This document shows, piece after piece, positions 16,006 to 25,075 of a DNA stretch of 64,000 nucleotides. The stretch is from Streptomyces althioticus (lineage in GTDB: Bacteria; Actinomycetota; Actinomycetes; Streptomycetales; Streptomycetaceae). Location of the stretch: assembly GCA_014649355.1 (NCBI GenBank), contig BMSW01000002.1, positions 310,001 to 374,000 on the forward strand. Reading direction: 5' to 3'. A model generated the notes under the pieces. It saw only the letters and a program-made list of their open reading frames with translations. It made no database searches and was not told where the DNA came from. The translations under genes and the position numbers were made by a program. Position 1 is the first letter of the stretch. Each line of letters starts with the position of its first letter.

Positions 16006-16161
16006 GAGTAGCGATAATGACGGCGCCATGACAGACGCGCAAGGGGGCCCGCGCGGCGGGGTCGGGCGCGGTCCGCCCCGGTCGGCCGGTCGGGCGGTCC
16101 GGTCCGGACGCCGGTGCGGCCGGCGAGCGGCGGCGTCCGGGTCCCGGCAGGATGGTGCGCC

Positions 16162-18330
16162 ATGTGGCACCGGGGACGCCCCGAGGGGCACGCGCGTTCC
16201 TGGCGCACTCTGCTGCCGGCGCCGTCGTCACGGGCCGAGTCCGCGGGCGCGGCCCGGCGCGCGGTCCGCGTCACGGTCGCCGCCGTCGTCGGTTTCTACC
16301 CGGCGGTCCACCTGCTGGACCAACCGGTGTTCGCGCTGTACACGCTGTTCGTGCCCGTCGCGTTCGGGCTGCTCTCTCCGCTCCCCGGATCGGGGCGCCG
16401 CCGGGCCGGTACCGTGCTGCGCGCCCTGCCGGCGGCCGCCGCGCTGATCACGCTCGGCACGTATCTGGCGGCGGCGACCTGGGCGGCGGCGCTCGGCATG
16501 CTGTTCGTGGGGTTCGTGCTGGTCACGGGTGCCTCGATCGGGCCCCGGGCGACGGGTGTCGTCCCCGCGCTCCAGCTCTGCTACATCCTGGCGTGTTTCC
16601 CTCCGTACGCACCCGGGACGCTGGGGGACCGCCTGGCCGGGCTCGCCGTCGGCGCGACCCTGACGATCCTCTGCGAGTGGCTGCTGCTGCCGGAGCCCGA
16701 GCGCCCGTCGTACCGCGGCCGGGTCGCCGGCGGACTCGAGCTCGCGGAACGCGCGGTGCGCGACCTGCTGCGGGGCGGCGCCGACGGCCGGGAGACGGCC
16801 GAACGGCTGCGGACGGCGGGCCGGGAGCTGCGCTTCTCCCGGACGGCCGCCGGCTGCCGGCCCACCGGGGCCGGGGCCAAGGACCGCGCGCTGGCGCAGG
16901 CCGGCTACGCCACCCGCCGCTTCCTCGACCTGCTCGCCGCCCTCGCCCCGCTCCTGCGCGCGCCGGCCGACCTGCCGTCGGCCACACTGCTGCGCGGTCT
17001 CGCGACCGCCTGCGCCGACACGGCCGCCGCGCTGCGCGGCACTCGCCCTCCCCCCGGCCCCGAGGGGGTCGAGGAGATGATCGCGCAGTACGCGGCCGTA
17101 CGGGGTGTGCCCCCCGATCTGCGCGAGGACCCGCACGCGCTGCTGCGGCGCCAGTCGACCCTGCTGGCCGCCGCGGTGTCCGCCGTGACGGTGAGCGCGG
17201 CGGTCGCCCTGGCGACGGGACCGCGCCGGCCGATGCCCGGGCTGCCGCTGGAGCAGTTCTGGTACGCGGGCGCGTCCACGCCCCGGCTGTGGCGGGTGCG
17301 GATCGCCGACCACCTCACTCCGCGCTCCGTCGTGTTCCAGAACGCGGTGCGTACGGCCTCCGGGCTGGCGCTGGCGCGCCTGGTGGCGGGGTCACTGGAC
17401 CTGTCACACGGCTTCTGGGTGCTGCTGGGCATGCTGACGCTGGGTCGCACCACGGCCGGCGCCACCTGGTCCGCCGTGCGGTCGGCGGCGGTGGGGACGC
17501 TGATCGGGTCGCTGGCGGCGGGGGCGCTGCTGATCTCGGCCGGGGACATGACCGCGGTCTACGCGGCGCTGCTGGTGCCGATGATGCTGGTGGCCTTCTC
17601 GGTGGGGCCCGTCGGCGGGCCCGCCTGGGGACAGGGGCTGTTCACACTGGTGGTGTCCACGGCGTTCGCCCAGATCGCCCCGGTCACGTGGGAGCTGGCG
17701 GAGGCGCGGATCGTCGACGTGCTGACGGGCAGCGCGATCGGGCTGGTGTGCGGGGTGCTGGCCTGGCCCGCCGGCGCCCGGGGCGAGATGCGGCGCAGCG
17801 CCGCCGCCCTGTTCCGCGCCACCGCGCCGCTGATCCGGGTCACCGTCGAGCGGGCGGCCACCGGGCGTTCCGCGCCCGGCACCCGCGCCGACACGGCGAC
17901 GACGCTGCGGCGGGCCATGCGGTACTGGCGCACCGCCCACGCCTCGTACGCGCAGCTGCGCACCGAGCCGCCGCCCCGGCACGCGGCGGACGGCGGGCCG
18001 GACTGGCTGGCCGGGCTCAACCACGGCTCCCGCGTGCTGGTCGGCACCTACTGGCTGCCCTGGTCGCAAGGGACGGCGTGGCCGTCGGACGCGGCGTCCT
18101 GGGCGCGGGAGGCGACGGACGAGGTGGTGTCGGCGACGCTGCGGGCGGCACACTTCCCGGCCGACGGCGTGACGGTGCGGCTGGCCCCGCTGCCGCCGGG
18201 GGTCCTGACGCGGCTTCCGGCGCCGTCCGTGTCGCATCTGGTGGACGTGGAGGTGTGGCTGCACGCCCTCGCCTCCGACCTCACGGCGGCCGTCGGTCCG
18301 GGCAGCTCCGTGGAGGGCGGCTTCCGGTGA
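16162..18330 (+). CDS. FUSC-family inner-membrane transporter
   Basis: 722-residue membrane protein with two sets of hydrophobic helices separated by a long soluble region, the layout of FUSC/YccS/aromatic-acid exporter proteins. The first set runs from about residue 35 to 165. The second set begins VFQNAVRTASGLALARLVAG and contains HGFWVLLGMLTLGRTTAGATW, the classic FUSC motif. The C-terminal quarter is cytoplasmic. It likely exports aromatic or other amphipathic acids. ATG 16162 follows GGCAGGATGG. It is monocistronic; the next gene starts about 150 bases later. Confidence 0.88.
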   Translation: MWHRGRPEGHARSWRTLLPAPSSRAESAGAARRAVRVTVAAVVGFYPAVHLLDQPVFALYTLFVPVAFGLLSPLPGSGRRRAGTVLRALPAAAALITLGTYLAAATWAAALGMLFVGFVLVTGASIGPRATGVVPALQLCYILACFPPYAPGTLGDRLAGLAVGATLTILCEWLLLPEPERPSYRGRVAGGLELAERAVRDLLRGGADGRETAERLRTAGRELRFSRTAAGCRPTGAGAKDRALAQAGYATRRFLDLLAALAPLLRAPADLPSATLLRGLATACADTAAALRGTRPPPGPEGVEEMIAQYAAVRGVPPDLREDPHALLRRQSTLLAAAVSAVTVSAAVALATGPRRPMPGLPLEQFWYAGASTPRLWRVRIADHLTPRSVVFQNAVRTASGLALARLVAGSLDLSHGFWVLLGMLTLGRTTAGATWSAVRSAAVGTLIGSLAAGALLISAGDMTAVYAALLVPMMLVAFSVGPVGGPAWGQGLFTLVVSTAFAQIAPVTWELAEARIVDVLTGSAIGLVCGVLAWPAGARGEMRRSAAALFRATAPLIRVTVERAATGRSAPGTRADTATTLRRAMRYWRTAHASYAQLRTEPPPRHAADGGPDWLAGLNHGSRVLVGTYWLPWSQGTAWPSDAASWAREATDEVVSATLRAAHFPADGVTVRLAPLPPGVLTRLPAPSVSHLVDVEVWLHALASDLTAAVGPGSSVEGGFR

Positions 18331-18480
18331 CGGCGGCCCGCCCGGTCACCCGTACGGCCTGACGCCACCACGCCCCTGCCTGCCGACTTGGACTCTCCCG
18401 GCACCCGACAGCGCGCGGCGGCGGGCGTGTGCGGTGAGGATGGACGCAGGTGTCGCGTCGAGGCGTGCGGAGGGATGACC

Positions 18481-20034
18481 GTGGACGGGCAGGGGCAAGG
18501 GAGCGGGACCGGACTGCACTGCCTGGTCACCGGGGCGTCGGGGTACATCGGCGGACGCCTGGTCCCCGACCTGCTGGAGGCGGGTCACCGGGTCCGCTGC
18601 CTCGCCCGCTCCCCCGACAAGCTGCGCGACCACCCCTGGGCGCCGGACGTCGAGACGGTACGCGGCGACGTCACCGACGCCGCGTCCGTCGCCGGGGCGA
18701 TGAAGGACGTCGACGTCGCGTACTACCTGGTGCACGCGCTCGGCAGCGGCGCCGACTTCGAGGACACCGACCGCCGCGCCGCCCGCACGTTCGCCGAGCA
18801 GGCGCACGCCGCCGGGGTGCGCCGGATCGTCTACCTGGGCGGCCTCACCCCGTACGGGGTGCCGGAGGAGACCCTCTCGCCGCATCTGCGCTCCCGCGCC
18901 GAGGTGGGGCGGATCTTCCTGGACGCGCCGGTGCCCGCGACCGTGCTGCGGGCCGCCGTCGTCATCGGCTCGGGATCGGCGTCGTTCGAGATGCTGCGCT
19001 ACCTGACCGAGCGGCTGCCCGTGATGGTGACCCCCAGCTGGGTGCACACCCGCACCCAGCCGATCGCGGTGCGCGACGTGCTGCGCTACCTGGTCGCCTC
19101 GGCCACGATGCCGGACGACGTCGACCGGGCCTTCGACATCGGCGGCCCGGACGTGCTGACGTACCGCGACATGATGCAGCGCTACGCCGAGGCCGCCGGG
19201 CTGCGGCGGCGGGTCGTCCTGCCGGTGCCGGTGCTCACGCCCGGGCTGTCGAGCCACTGGGTCGGGCTGGTCACGCCCGTGCCCGCCGGCATCGCCCGCC
19301 CGCTCACCGAGTCGCTGCGCCACGAGGTGGTGTGCCGCGAGCACGACATCGCACGGTACGTGCCCGACGCGCCCGGCCGCCCGCTGCCCTTCGACGAGGC
19401 GGTGCGGCTGGCGCTGGCGCGGGTGCGGGAGGCGCAGGTCGCCACCCGCTGGTCGTCCGCCTCGGTGCCGGGCGCGCCGAGCGACCCGCTGCCCACCGAC
19501 CCCCGGTGGGCGGGAGGAAGCCTCTACCGGGACGAGCGGGACCAGGTGGTGCCCGCGTCGCCGGAGGCGCTGTGGAAGGTGATCGAGGGCATCGGCGGCG
19601 AACACGGCTGGTACTCCTTCCCGCTGGCGTGGGCGGTGCGCGGGCGGCTCGACCGGATCGTCGGCGGGGTGGGGCTGCGCCGTGGCCGGCGTGACCCGCA
19701 CCGGCTGCGGGCGGGCGACTCGCTGGACTTCTGGCGGGTGGAGGAGATCGAACCGGGGCGGCTGCTGCGGCTGCGCGCCGAGATGAGGCTGCCGGGCCTG
19801 GCCTGGCTGGAGCTGCGCGTGGACACCGACGGCGCGGGCCGCACGCGGTACCGGCAGCGCGCCCTGTTCCATCCGCGGGGTCTGCTGGGCCACGCGTACT
19901 GGTGGTCGGTGTCGCCCTTCCACGCCCTGGTGTTCGGGGGGATGGCCCGGAACATCGCCCTGGCGGCGGCCGAGGGCGCGGACGGGCCGGGCAGCCGTCG
20001 GACCCGCCGGCGACGCGAAGGCGTACGCCGCTGA
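18481..20034 (+). CDS. NAD(P)-binding SDR-like protein fused to DUF2867 domain
   Basis: 517 residues. The N-terminal half is an atypical SDR/NmrA-like Rossmann domain: CLVTGASGYIGGRLVPDLLEAG, then AMKDVDVAYYLVHALGSG and GVRRIVYLGGLTPYG. The C-terminal half, from about residue 350, is DUF2867, a START-like domain: VPASPEALWKVIEGIGGEHGWYSF and HPRGLLGHAYWWSVSPFHALVF. GTG 18481 is preferred because GGAGG sits seven bases before it; the ATG at 18475 is only one base from GGAGG. The fusion is widespread in bacteria; its redox substrate is unknown. Confidence 0.88.
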   Translation: MDGQGQGSGTGLHCLVTGASGYIGGRLVPDLLEAGHRVRCLARSPDKLRDHPWAPDVETVRGDVTDAASVAGAMKDVDVAYYLVHALGSGADFEDTDRRAARTFAEQAHAAGVRRIVYLGGLTPYGVPEETLSPHLRSRAEVGRIFLDAPVPATVLRAAVVIGSGSASFEMLRYLTERLPVMVTPSWVHTRTQPIAVRDVLRYLVASATMPDDVDRAFDIGGPDVLTYRDMMQRYAEAAGLRRRVVLPVPVLTPGLSSHWVGLVTPVPAGIARPLTESLRHEVVCREHDIARYVPDAPGRPLPFDEAVRLALARVREAQVATRWSSASVPGAPSDPLPTDPRWAGGSLYRDERDQVVPASPEALWKVIEGIGGEHGWYSFPLAWAVRGRLDRIVGGVGLRRGRRDPHRLRAGDSLDFWRVEEIEPGRLLRLRAEMRLPGLAWLELRVDTDGAGRTRYRQRALFHPRGLLGHAYWWSVSPFHALVFGGMARNIALAAAEGADGPGSRRTRRRREGVRR

Positions 20035-20184
20035 TGTCCGGGCCCGCGCCTGAGGCGCCCCGCGTCCACGTCGGCGCGGCGGTCCGGGCCGTCACGGGAA
20101 CCGGGGAAGGTCATCCGGCCCCATCGCGGGTACTCGGTGGCGAACGCGAGCGTGCGGGTGAGGGACGACGTAAAGGGGCTGTGC

Positions 20185-21327
20185 ATGCGTGAACTGCGGT
20201 CGGCGACTGAGGAACCGGCGGGACGGGCCGGTGGACCGCTCACCGCCGACGCCGCCACCGGCGCCGTGGGGCGGGCCCTGGGCGAGGTGCTGGACGAGCG
20301 GATGTCGCAGGCGTACGACCTCGACGCCGTCTTCGCCCGGGACGTGGCGGGCCGTGTCTCCGCGTTCGCCCGGCGCGGCGGGAAGCGGCTGCGCACGGCG
20401 TTCGCCTGGTGCGGCTGGCGCGCCGGGGGCGGCACGGGCGACCCCGGTCTGCTGCTGCGGACGGGCGTGGCGCTCGAGCTGGTGCAGACGTGCGCGCTCG
20501 TGCACGACGACGTGATGGACGGATCCCGTCTGCGGCGCGGGGCGCCCTCGATGCACGTCGACCTGACGCGGATGCACCGGGCGGAGGGCATGACGGGCGG
20601 CGCCGAGTCGTTCGGGCACTCGGCGGCCGTGCTCGCCGGTGACCTGGCCCTGGCCTGGGCGGACGACCTGATGACGGAGACCGTGCTCGCCGCTCCTGAC
20701 GGGCCCCGGCTGTACCGGGAGTGGCGGGCGATGCGCGAGGAGATGGTGGCCGGGCAGTACCGCGACCTCCAGGCGCAGGCGGCGGGCGCGTCCGGTGTCG
20801 AGGAGGCGCTGACCATCGCGACGCTGAAGAGCGCGCTCTACACGGTGGAACGGCCGTTGGCCCTGGGTGCGTCGCTGGCCGGGGCGGACGAGGCGGTGAC
20901 GGCGGCGCTGCGGGCCGCCGGCCGGTGCGCGGGGCTCGCCTTCCAGCTGCGGGACGACCTGCTGGGCGCGTTCGGCGATCCGGCGCTGACCGGGAAGCCG
21001 GTGGGGGACGACCTGCGGTCCCGCAAACTCACGTACCTGCTGGCCGTGGCCCTGGAGATGGGCCGGGCGGCCGGTGACGAGGAGGCCGTGGCGCTCCTCT
21101 CCCCCGCCGGGCCCGCGCTGCCGGAGCGCGCCGTGGAGGGCGTGCGGGCCGCGCTGGAACGGACGGGCGCCCGGGACATGGTGGAAGCGAAGATCGTTGA
21201 GCTGGCGGACACGGCTCTGCGGCACTTCGGCGAGACGGACGCGGACGCCGTGGTACGGCGGGAGTTCGCCTCGCTGGTCGCCCGCGCGTCGGGCATCACG
21301 GCGCGGCAGGTGCGGGAAGCGGTCTGA
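20185..21327 (+). CDS. Polyprenyl (geranylgeranyl-type) diphosphate synthase
   Basis: 380-residue trans-prenyltransferase. The first aspartate-rich motif is HDDVMD at about residues 107-112. The second is FQLRDDLLGAFGDP, with DD at about 257-258. GKRLRTAFAW is the substrate Lys/Arg region, and the two residues before DDVMD, which influence chain length, are VH. It condenses IPP with an allylic diphosphate to make C15-C20 chains; the product cannot be fixed from sequence. ATG 20185 follows AAAGGGGC; in-frame GTGs at 20137 and 20155 are alternatives. No terpene cyclase adjoins; a UbiA prenyltransferase lies 15 kb away. Confidence 0.9.
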   Translation: MRELRSATEEPAGRAGGPLTADAATGAVGRALGEVLDERMSQAYDLDAVFARDVAGRVSAFARRGGKRLRTAFAWCGWRAGGGTGDPGLLLRTGVALELVQTCALVHDDVMDGSRLRRGAPSMHVDLTRMHRAEGMTGGAESFGHSAAVLAGDLALAWADDLMTETVLAAPDGPRLYREWRAMREEMVAGQYRDLQAQAAGASGVEEALTIATLKSALYTVERPLALGASLAGADEAVTAALRAAGRCAGLAFQLRDDLLGAFGDPALTGKPVGDDLRSRKLTYLLAVALEMGRAAGDEEAVALLSPAGPALPERAVEGVRAALERTGARDMVEAKIVELADTALRHFGETDADAVVRREFASLVARASGITARQVREAV

Positions 21328-21329
21328 GG

Positions 21330-21374
21330 CGGGCGGCCCGCCGCGCTCCGGACGGGAGCGTGGCGGGCCGCCCG
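21330..21374. terminator. Bidirectional hairpin between convergent genes
   Basis: 13-bp perfect outer stem (21330-21342 with 21362-21374) enclosing a second small stem (CGCTCC/GGGAGCG). It lies between the stops of the prenyl synthase (21327) and Dps (21389) and can serve both strands. Confidence 0.8.
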
Positions 21375-21388
21375 GCCGTGTGCGCGGG

Positions 21389-21967
21389 TCAGGGCTGGCG
21401 GCGGGCCTGTTCGGCGGCCTGGTCCGCGGCGCCCGTCTCGGTGGTGGCGCCGCGGGTGCTCAGCTTGCCGCCGCTGGACTCCAGGTGGGCACGGACGAAC
21501 CACTGGAACAACTCCAGGCCGCGCAGCTGCTCGATGAGGATGTCCTGGGTGACCGGGTCGGCCTCCTCGGTCTCCCGCATCGCCTCCCGGTGGTCCGCGA
21601 TGACGTTCGTGTAGACGAGGTCGAGCGCGCCCAGGTGCTCGATCGCCTCGGCCCGGCCGATGGAGTAGTCGTTCCAGGAGCGGGCGGCGACCAGCGCGCC
21701 GGGGGTGCCGTCCGGCTCGCCGCCGAGGGTGGAGATCCGCTCGGCGATGTCGTCGGTCATGTCCCGCACCTTGTCGACCTGGGGGTCGATCATCTCGTGC
21801 ACGGCGATGAAATGCGGTCCGACGACGTTCCAGTGCACGTGCTTGAGGGTCAGATGGAGGTCGTTGAGGGCGTGGAGTCGCATCTGCAACAGCTCGATGA
21901 TCCGGCCGCTGTCCTGCGTGCTCAGGCCCGGCACGGTGTACGAGGGGTCGTCAGGCTGTGACGGCAC
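21389..21967 (-). CDS. Dps-family DNA-binding ferritin-like protein
   Basis: 192 residues. The Dps ferroxidase-site residues are visible: LKHVHWNVVGPHFIAVHEMID (His and Asp from one subunit) followed by DDIAERISTLGG (the partner acidic residues). ELFQWFVRAHLES closes the four-helix bundle. A C-terminal tail of about 20 residues rich in Ala, Gln and Arg could bind DNA. The protein oxidises and stores iron using peroxide and protects DNA. GTG 21967 follows AAGGAG at six bases. Streptomycetes carry several Dps paralogues under stress control. Confidence 0.93.
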   Translation of the reverse strand: MPSQPDDPSYTVPGLSTQDSGRIIELLQMRLHALNDLHLTLKHVHWNVVGPHFIAVHEMIDPQVDKVRDMTDDIAERISTLGGEPDGTPGALVAARSWNDYSIGRAEAIEHLGALDLVYTNVIADHREAMRETEEADPVTQDILIEQLRGLELFQWFVRAHLESSGGKLSTRGATTETGAADQAAEQARRQP

Positions 21968-22149
21968 GAAAGGCTCCTTGCGATCGTCCGGTGCTCGGAC
22001 ATCCAGATAAGCGGTTCATCTGCCGTTCTCGGGGTTCACGCTCGCGCACCCCCGCGCGTCTCACCGGTCTGGAGCAGCGGACCGCGGGGCTCGGGCCCGC
22101 GCGCATAATGCTTTGCCGTGCCCGGACGGTGCGTGGTTGGCTCCGGCCC

Positions 22150-22650
22150 ATGAGCTGGCTTCCGCGTGACTTCGTCCACCCCCTGCACGTCGACGTACCC
22201 GGCGGTGCGGGACATCGGCTGCGCCCGATCGCCGGCGCCGACGCGCCGCTGGACTACCCGGCGGTGATGGGGTCGCGTGAGCGGCTGTGGTCCGTCTTCG
22301 GCCCGGCCTGGGGGTGGCCCTCGGCCACCATGACGTACGAGGCGAACCTCGCTGACCTGGAGCGGCACGCGGCCGAGATCGAGGCGCACGAGTCGTTCAA
22401 CTACACGCTCGAGAACGCCGAGCGCACCGCGCTGCGCGGCTGCGTCTACATCGACCCGCCGGAGAAGGAGGGCGCGGACGCCGAGATCTCCTGGTGGGTG
22501 GTGGACGACGAGGCGGGCGGCCCGCTGGAGCGGGCGCTGGACGCGTTCGTCCCGCGGTGGATCGCCGAGGACTGGCCGTTCGAGCGGCCGCGCTTCATCG
22601 GCCGGGACCTCACCTGGGAGGAGTGGCTGAAGCTGCCGGACCTCGCCTGA
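22150..22650 (+). CDS. GNAT-like N-acetyltransferase family protein
   Basis: 166 residues starting MSWLPRDFVHPLHVDVPGG. The central part, ESFNYTLENAERTALRGCVYIDPPEK followed by ADAEISWWVVDDEAGG, matches the beta4-beta5 region of a GNAT subgroup common in actinomycetes. The usual pyrophosphate loop is poor, so activity is uncertain. ATG 22150 has no good ribosome site. CATAAT at 22104-22109 could be a -10 element for a short leader. It diverges from Dps across about 180 bases and abuts the convergent AraC regulator. Confidence 0.6.
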   Translation: MSWLPRDFVHPLHVDVPGGAGHRLRPIAGADAPLDYPAVMGSRERLWSVFGPAWGWPSATMTYEANLADLERHAAEIEAHESFNYTLENAERTALRGCVYIDPPEKEGADAEISWWVVDDEAGGPLERALDAFVPRWIAEDWPFERPRFIGRDLTWEEWLKLPDLA

Positions 22651-22652
22651 AG

Positions 22653-23558
22653 TCAGGGCGCCGGTGCCGCGGGGACCTGCCCGGTCTCGCGGAGACGGAC
22701 CGCGTCCCGGCTCGGGGGCGCACCGAACAGACGCCGGTACTCCCGGCTGAACTGGGAGGGGTTGTCGTAGCCGACGCGCCGTCCGACGGCGGTGACGTCG
22801 CCCGGACGCGTGGCCAGCAGCAGCCGCGCCTCCTGGAGCCGGATCTGCTTCTGGAACTGGATGGGGCTCATCGCCGTGACGGCCTGGAAGTTGCGGTAGA
22901 ACGCGGAGACGCTCATGCCGCTCAGCCTTGCCACGTCCTCCACCCGGAAGGACTCCGCGTAGTTCTCGCGGATCCAGCGCACCGCCCGGGAGACATGGTT
23001 GAGTCCGCTGTCGGCGAGCCCCAGCTGCCGCACGGCGGCGCCCTGTTCGCCGGTCATCAGACGCCACAGGATCTCCCGCTTGACCATGGGCGCGAGCACC
23101 TCGCGGTCGCGCGGCTGGTTCAGCAGCCGCAGCAGCCGGACGACCGCGTCCAGCAGCGGCTCCGGCGCGTCGCTCACGGCGATCGCGGACGGCGTCCCGC
23201 CGGTCCGGGGCAGGCCTCCGGGGCCGGCCGACAGCAGGAGTTCGGCGACGGCGGAGGGGTCCAGCACCATTCCGAAGCCGAGGGCCGGGCGGCCGGGGCC
23301 GATGTCGAGCCAGTGACCGGTTACCGGCAGGTCCACGGACGCGATCAGATACCGGCCGGGGCCGTACTCGTAGACCCGGTCCCCGAGGGCGAGACGCTTG
23401 GTGCCCTGGGCGACGACGGCGACGACCGTGCCGGACATGGACGGTCCCGGGGCATCCTGCCCGTCGAGCCGCGAGACGAGGACGCCGTCGACGGGCGTGG
23501 TCCCGTCGGGGCGGGCGCAGCGCTCCAGCAGATCGCGCAACTCTTCGAGGAGGGCCAT
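22653..23558 (-). CDS. AraC-family transcriptional regulator
   Basis: 301 residues. The N-terminal half is the AraC-type N-terminal (cupin-like) domain, with DGVLVSRLDGQDAP, VVAVVAQGTKRLALGDRVYEYG and YLIASVDLPVTG. The C-terminal 110 residues hold two helix-turn-helices: VEDVARLSGMSVSAFYRNFQ and VTAVGRRVGYDNPSQFSREYRRLFG. ATG 23558 was chosen because family similarity starts at MALLEELRDLLERC; ATG 23618 is in frame but lacks a ribosome site. It diverges from the monooxygenase-hydrolase pair and probably activates it. Confidence 0.92.
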   Translation of the reverse strand: MALLEELRDLLERCARPDGTTPVDGVLVSRLDGQDAPGPSMSGTVVAVVAQGTKRLALGDRVYEYGPGRYLIASVDLPVTGHWLDIGPGRPALGFGMVLDPSAVAELLLSAGPGGLPRTGGTPSAIAVSDAPEPLLDAVVRLLRLLNQPRDREVLAPMVKREILWRLMTGEQGAAVRQLGLADSGLNHVSRAVRWIRENYAESFRVEDVARLSGMSVSAFYRNFQAVTAMSPIQFQKQIRLQEARLLLATRPGDVTAVGRRVGYDNPSQFSREYRRLFGAPPSRDAVRLRETGQVPAAPAP

Positions 23559-23664
23559 GCCTCCATTGCAGCACAGGACCGGGTGTCTCAACCCTCTTGC
23601 TGAGAGGATCGTGCTCATACCAAGGAGGATCGATCTAACGTTTCCGCAGTTCAGCGGCCTTCAA

Positions 23665-23682
23665 TGGAGTCATCGCACTCCA
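23665..23682. promoter_or_regulatory. Inverted repeat upstream of the monooxygenase-hydrolase operon
   Basis: TGGAGT (23665-23670) and ACTCCA (23677-23682) are perfect arms around six bases, only 20 bases before the monooxygenase start. Such a position fits control of this promoter, although AraC-family activators usually bind direct repeats further upstream. Confidence 0.4.
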
Positions 23683-23702
23683 CCGATCGAGAGAAGGCCG
23701 CC

Positions 23703-24035
23703 ATGATCGTCCATCACGGCTTCCAGGCCACCCTGACCGCCCGCCCGGGCCGCGGCGAGGAGCTCGCCGAGCTGCTCCTCACCGGCATGGACGAGGGAGG
23801 CGCCGCCGCGAGCGAGCACTGCGTCGTCCACCTCGTCTCGCGGTCCGCCTCCGCCCCGGACGTCGTCCACATCGTCGAGGGCTGGACCAGCAAGGAGGAG
23901 CACGAGCGGCAGTTCGGCGGCGAGGCCGCCCAGGCCCTCGTGTCCCGCATCTCCGGACTGCTGGCCGGTGAGCCCGTCTACACCGACCACGTCCCGGTGC
24001 GCGGCAAGGCCGCCTTCGGCCCCGCCGCCGCGTGA
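23703..24035 (+). CDS. Antibiotic-biosynthesis-monooxygenase (ABM) family quinol monooxygenase
   Basis: 110-residue ferredoxin-like dimeric alpha-beta barrel protein. GFQATLTARPGRGEELAELLL is the N-terminal strand-helix; HCVVHLVSRSASAPDVVHIVEGWTS and HERQFGGEAAQALVSRI complete the ABM fold. Members oxidise quinols or aromatic rings without cofactor, or simply bind small aromatics. ATG 23703 follows GAGAAGG. The alpha/beta hydrolase begins 32 bases after the stop, and the pair is controlled together with the divergent AraC regulator. Confidence 0.85.
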   Translation: MIVHHGFQATLTARPGRGEELAELLLTGMDEGGAAASEHCVVHLVSRSASAPDVVHIVEGWTSKEEHERQFGGEAAQALVSRISGLLAGEPVYTDHVPVRGKAAFGPAAA

Positions 24036-24067
24036 ATCCCTCCCTCACCTCCCTGGAAGGCACAGCC

Positions 24068-25075
24068 ATGTCCGTGACCCCGCGCCCCGCCTTCGACCCC
24101 GAACTGCGCGCCCTCCTCGCCGGGATGCCCTTGGTGGAGCGGATGGACGAGGAGATCCTCGCCCAGTTGCGCGCCCTGCCGTCCCCCTCCGCCGACTCCC
24201 TGCTCGCCGGCCACCGCGTGGTCCGGCGGGAGGTGGACGTCCCGGCCGAGGACGGCGCCGCCGTCCGGCTGTCGGTGCTGAGTCCCGCGGACCACGACCC
24301 GGCCGTCCCGGCACCGTGCGTCTACTGGATCCACGGCGGCGGGATGGTCATGGGCGACCGCTTCGGGCAGGCGGACATCCCGCTGGAGTGGCTGGAGCGG
24401 TTCGGCGTGGTCGTCGTCACCGTGGAGTACCGGCTCGCGCCCGAGGCCACCGGCACCACCGCCGTCGAGGACTGCCACCGAGGACTGGCCTGGGTGGCCG
24501 CGCACGGCGAGGAGCTGGGCGTCGACCCCGGCCGCATCGTGGTCGCGGGCATCAGCGCGGGCGGGGGGCTCGCCGCCGGACTGTGCCTGCTGGCCCGCGA
24601 CCTCGGCACGCCCGCGATCGCGGCACAGCTGCTGATCTGTCCCATGCTCGACCACCGCAACGTGACCGTCTCCAGCCGGCAGTACTCCGGGGAGCCCGGC
24701 GTGTGGACGCGGGAGACGAACGAGTTCGCCTGGCGCACCCTGCTCGGCGGCCGCGCCGACGGCGAGGTGCCCCCGTACGTCTCCCCCGCGCGGGCCGTCG
24801 ACCTGTCCGGGCTGCCCCCCGCCTACGTGGACACCGGCTCGGCCGAGGTGTTCCGCGACGAGGACGTGGCCTACGCCTCCGGCATCTGGGCCGCGGGCGG
24901 GCAGGCCGAGCTGCATGTGTGGGCGGGCGGGCACCACGGGTTCGACGCACAGTTCCCGCAGGCGGAGCTGTCGGTGACGGCCCGCCGGACGCGCACCGAG
25001 TGGCTGGGCCGGGTGCTGCAGCGGGCCGCGGCCGACGGGGCGGCGGCGGGAGGAGCGGCCGCGGTCAGCGGGTGA
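24068..25075 (+). CDS. Alpha/beta hydrolase of the hormone-sensitive-lipase family
   Basis: 335 residues. The oxyanion-hole signature is YWIHGGGMVMGD. The nucleophile elbow is VAGISAGGGLAAGL (Ser), the acid is in YVDTGSAEVFRDED, and the catalytic His is in WAGGHHGFD. This is a bacterial HSL-type esterase (family IV) acting on short acyl esters. ATG 24068 follows GGAAGG by seven bases; an upstream GTG at 24032 overlaps the previous stop but has no better support. It is in operon with the ABM monooxygenase, suggesting inducible breakdown of an aromatic ester or lactone. Confidence 0.9.
   Translation: MSVTPRPAFDPELRALLAGMPLVERMDEEILAQLRALPSPSADSLLAGHRVVRREVDVPAEDGAAVRLSVLSPADHDPAVPAPCVYWIHGGGMVMGDRFGQADIPLEWLERFGVVVVTVEYRLAPEATGTTAVEDCHRGLAWVAAHGEELGVDPGRIVVAGISAGGGLAAGLCLLARDLGTPAIAAQLLICPMLDHRNVTVSSRQYSGEPGVWTRETNEFAWRTLLGGRADGEVPPYVSPARAVDLSGLPPAYVDTGSAEVFRDEDVAYASGIWAAGGQAELHVWAGGHHGFDAQFPQAELSVTARRTRTEWLGRVLQRAAADGAAAGGAAAVSG

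Noticed and set aside
20128..20133. SigB-type GGGTAC -10 element before the prenyl synthase
   Set aside because: GGGTAC is present, but I could not identify a convincing -35 element at the right distance, and the hexamer is common in this DNA.
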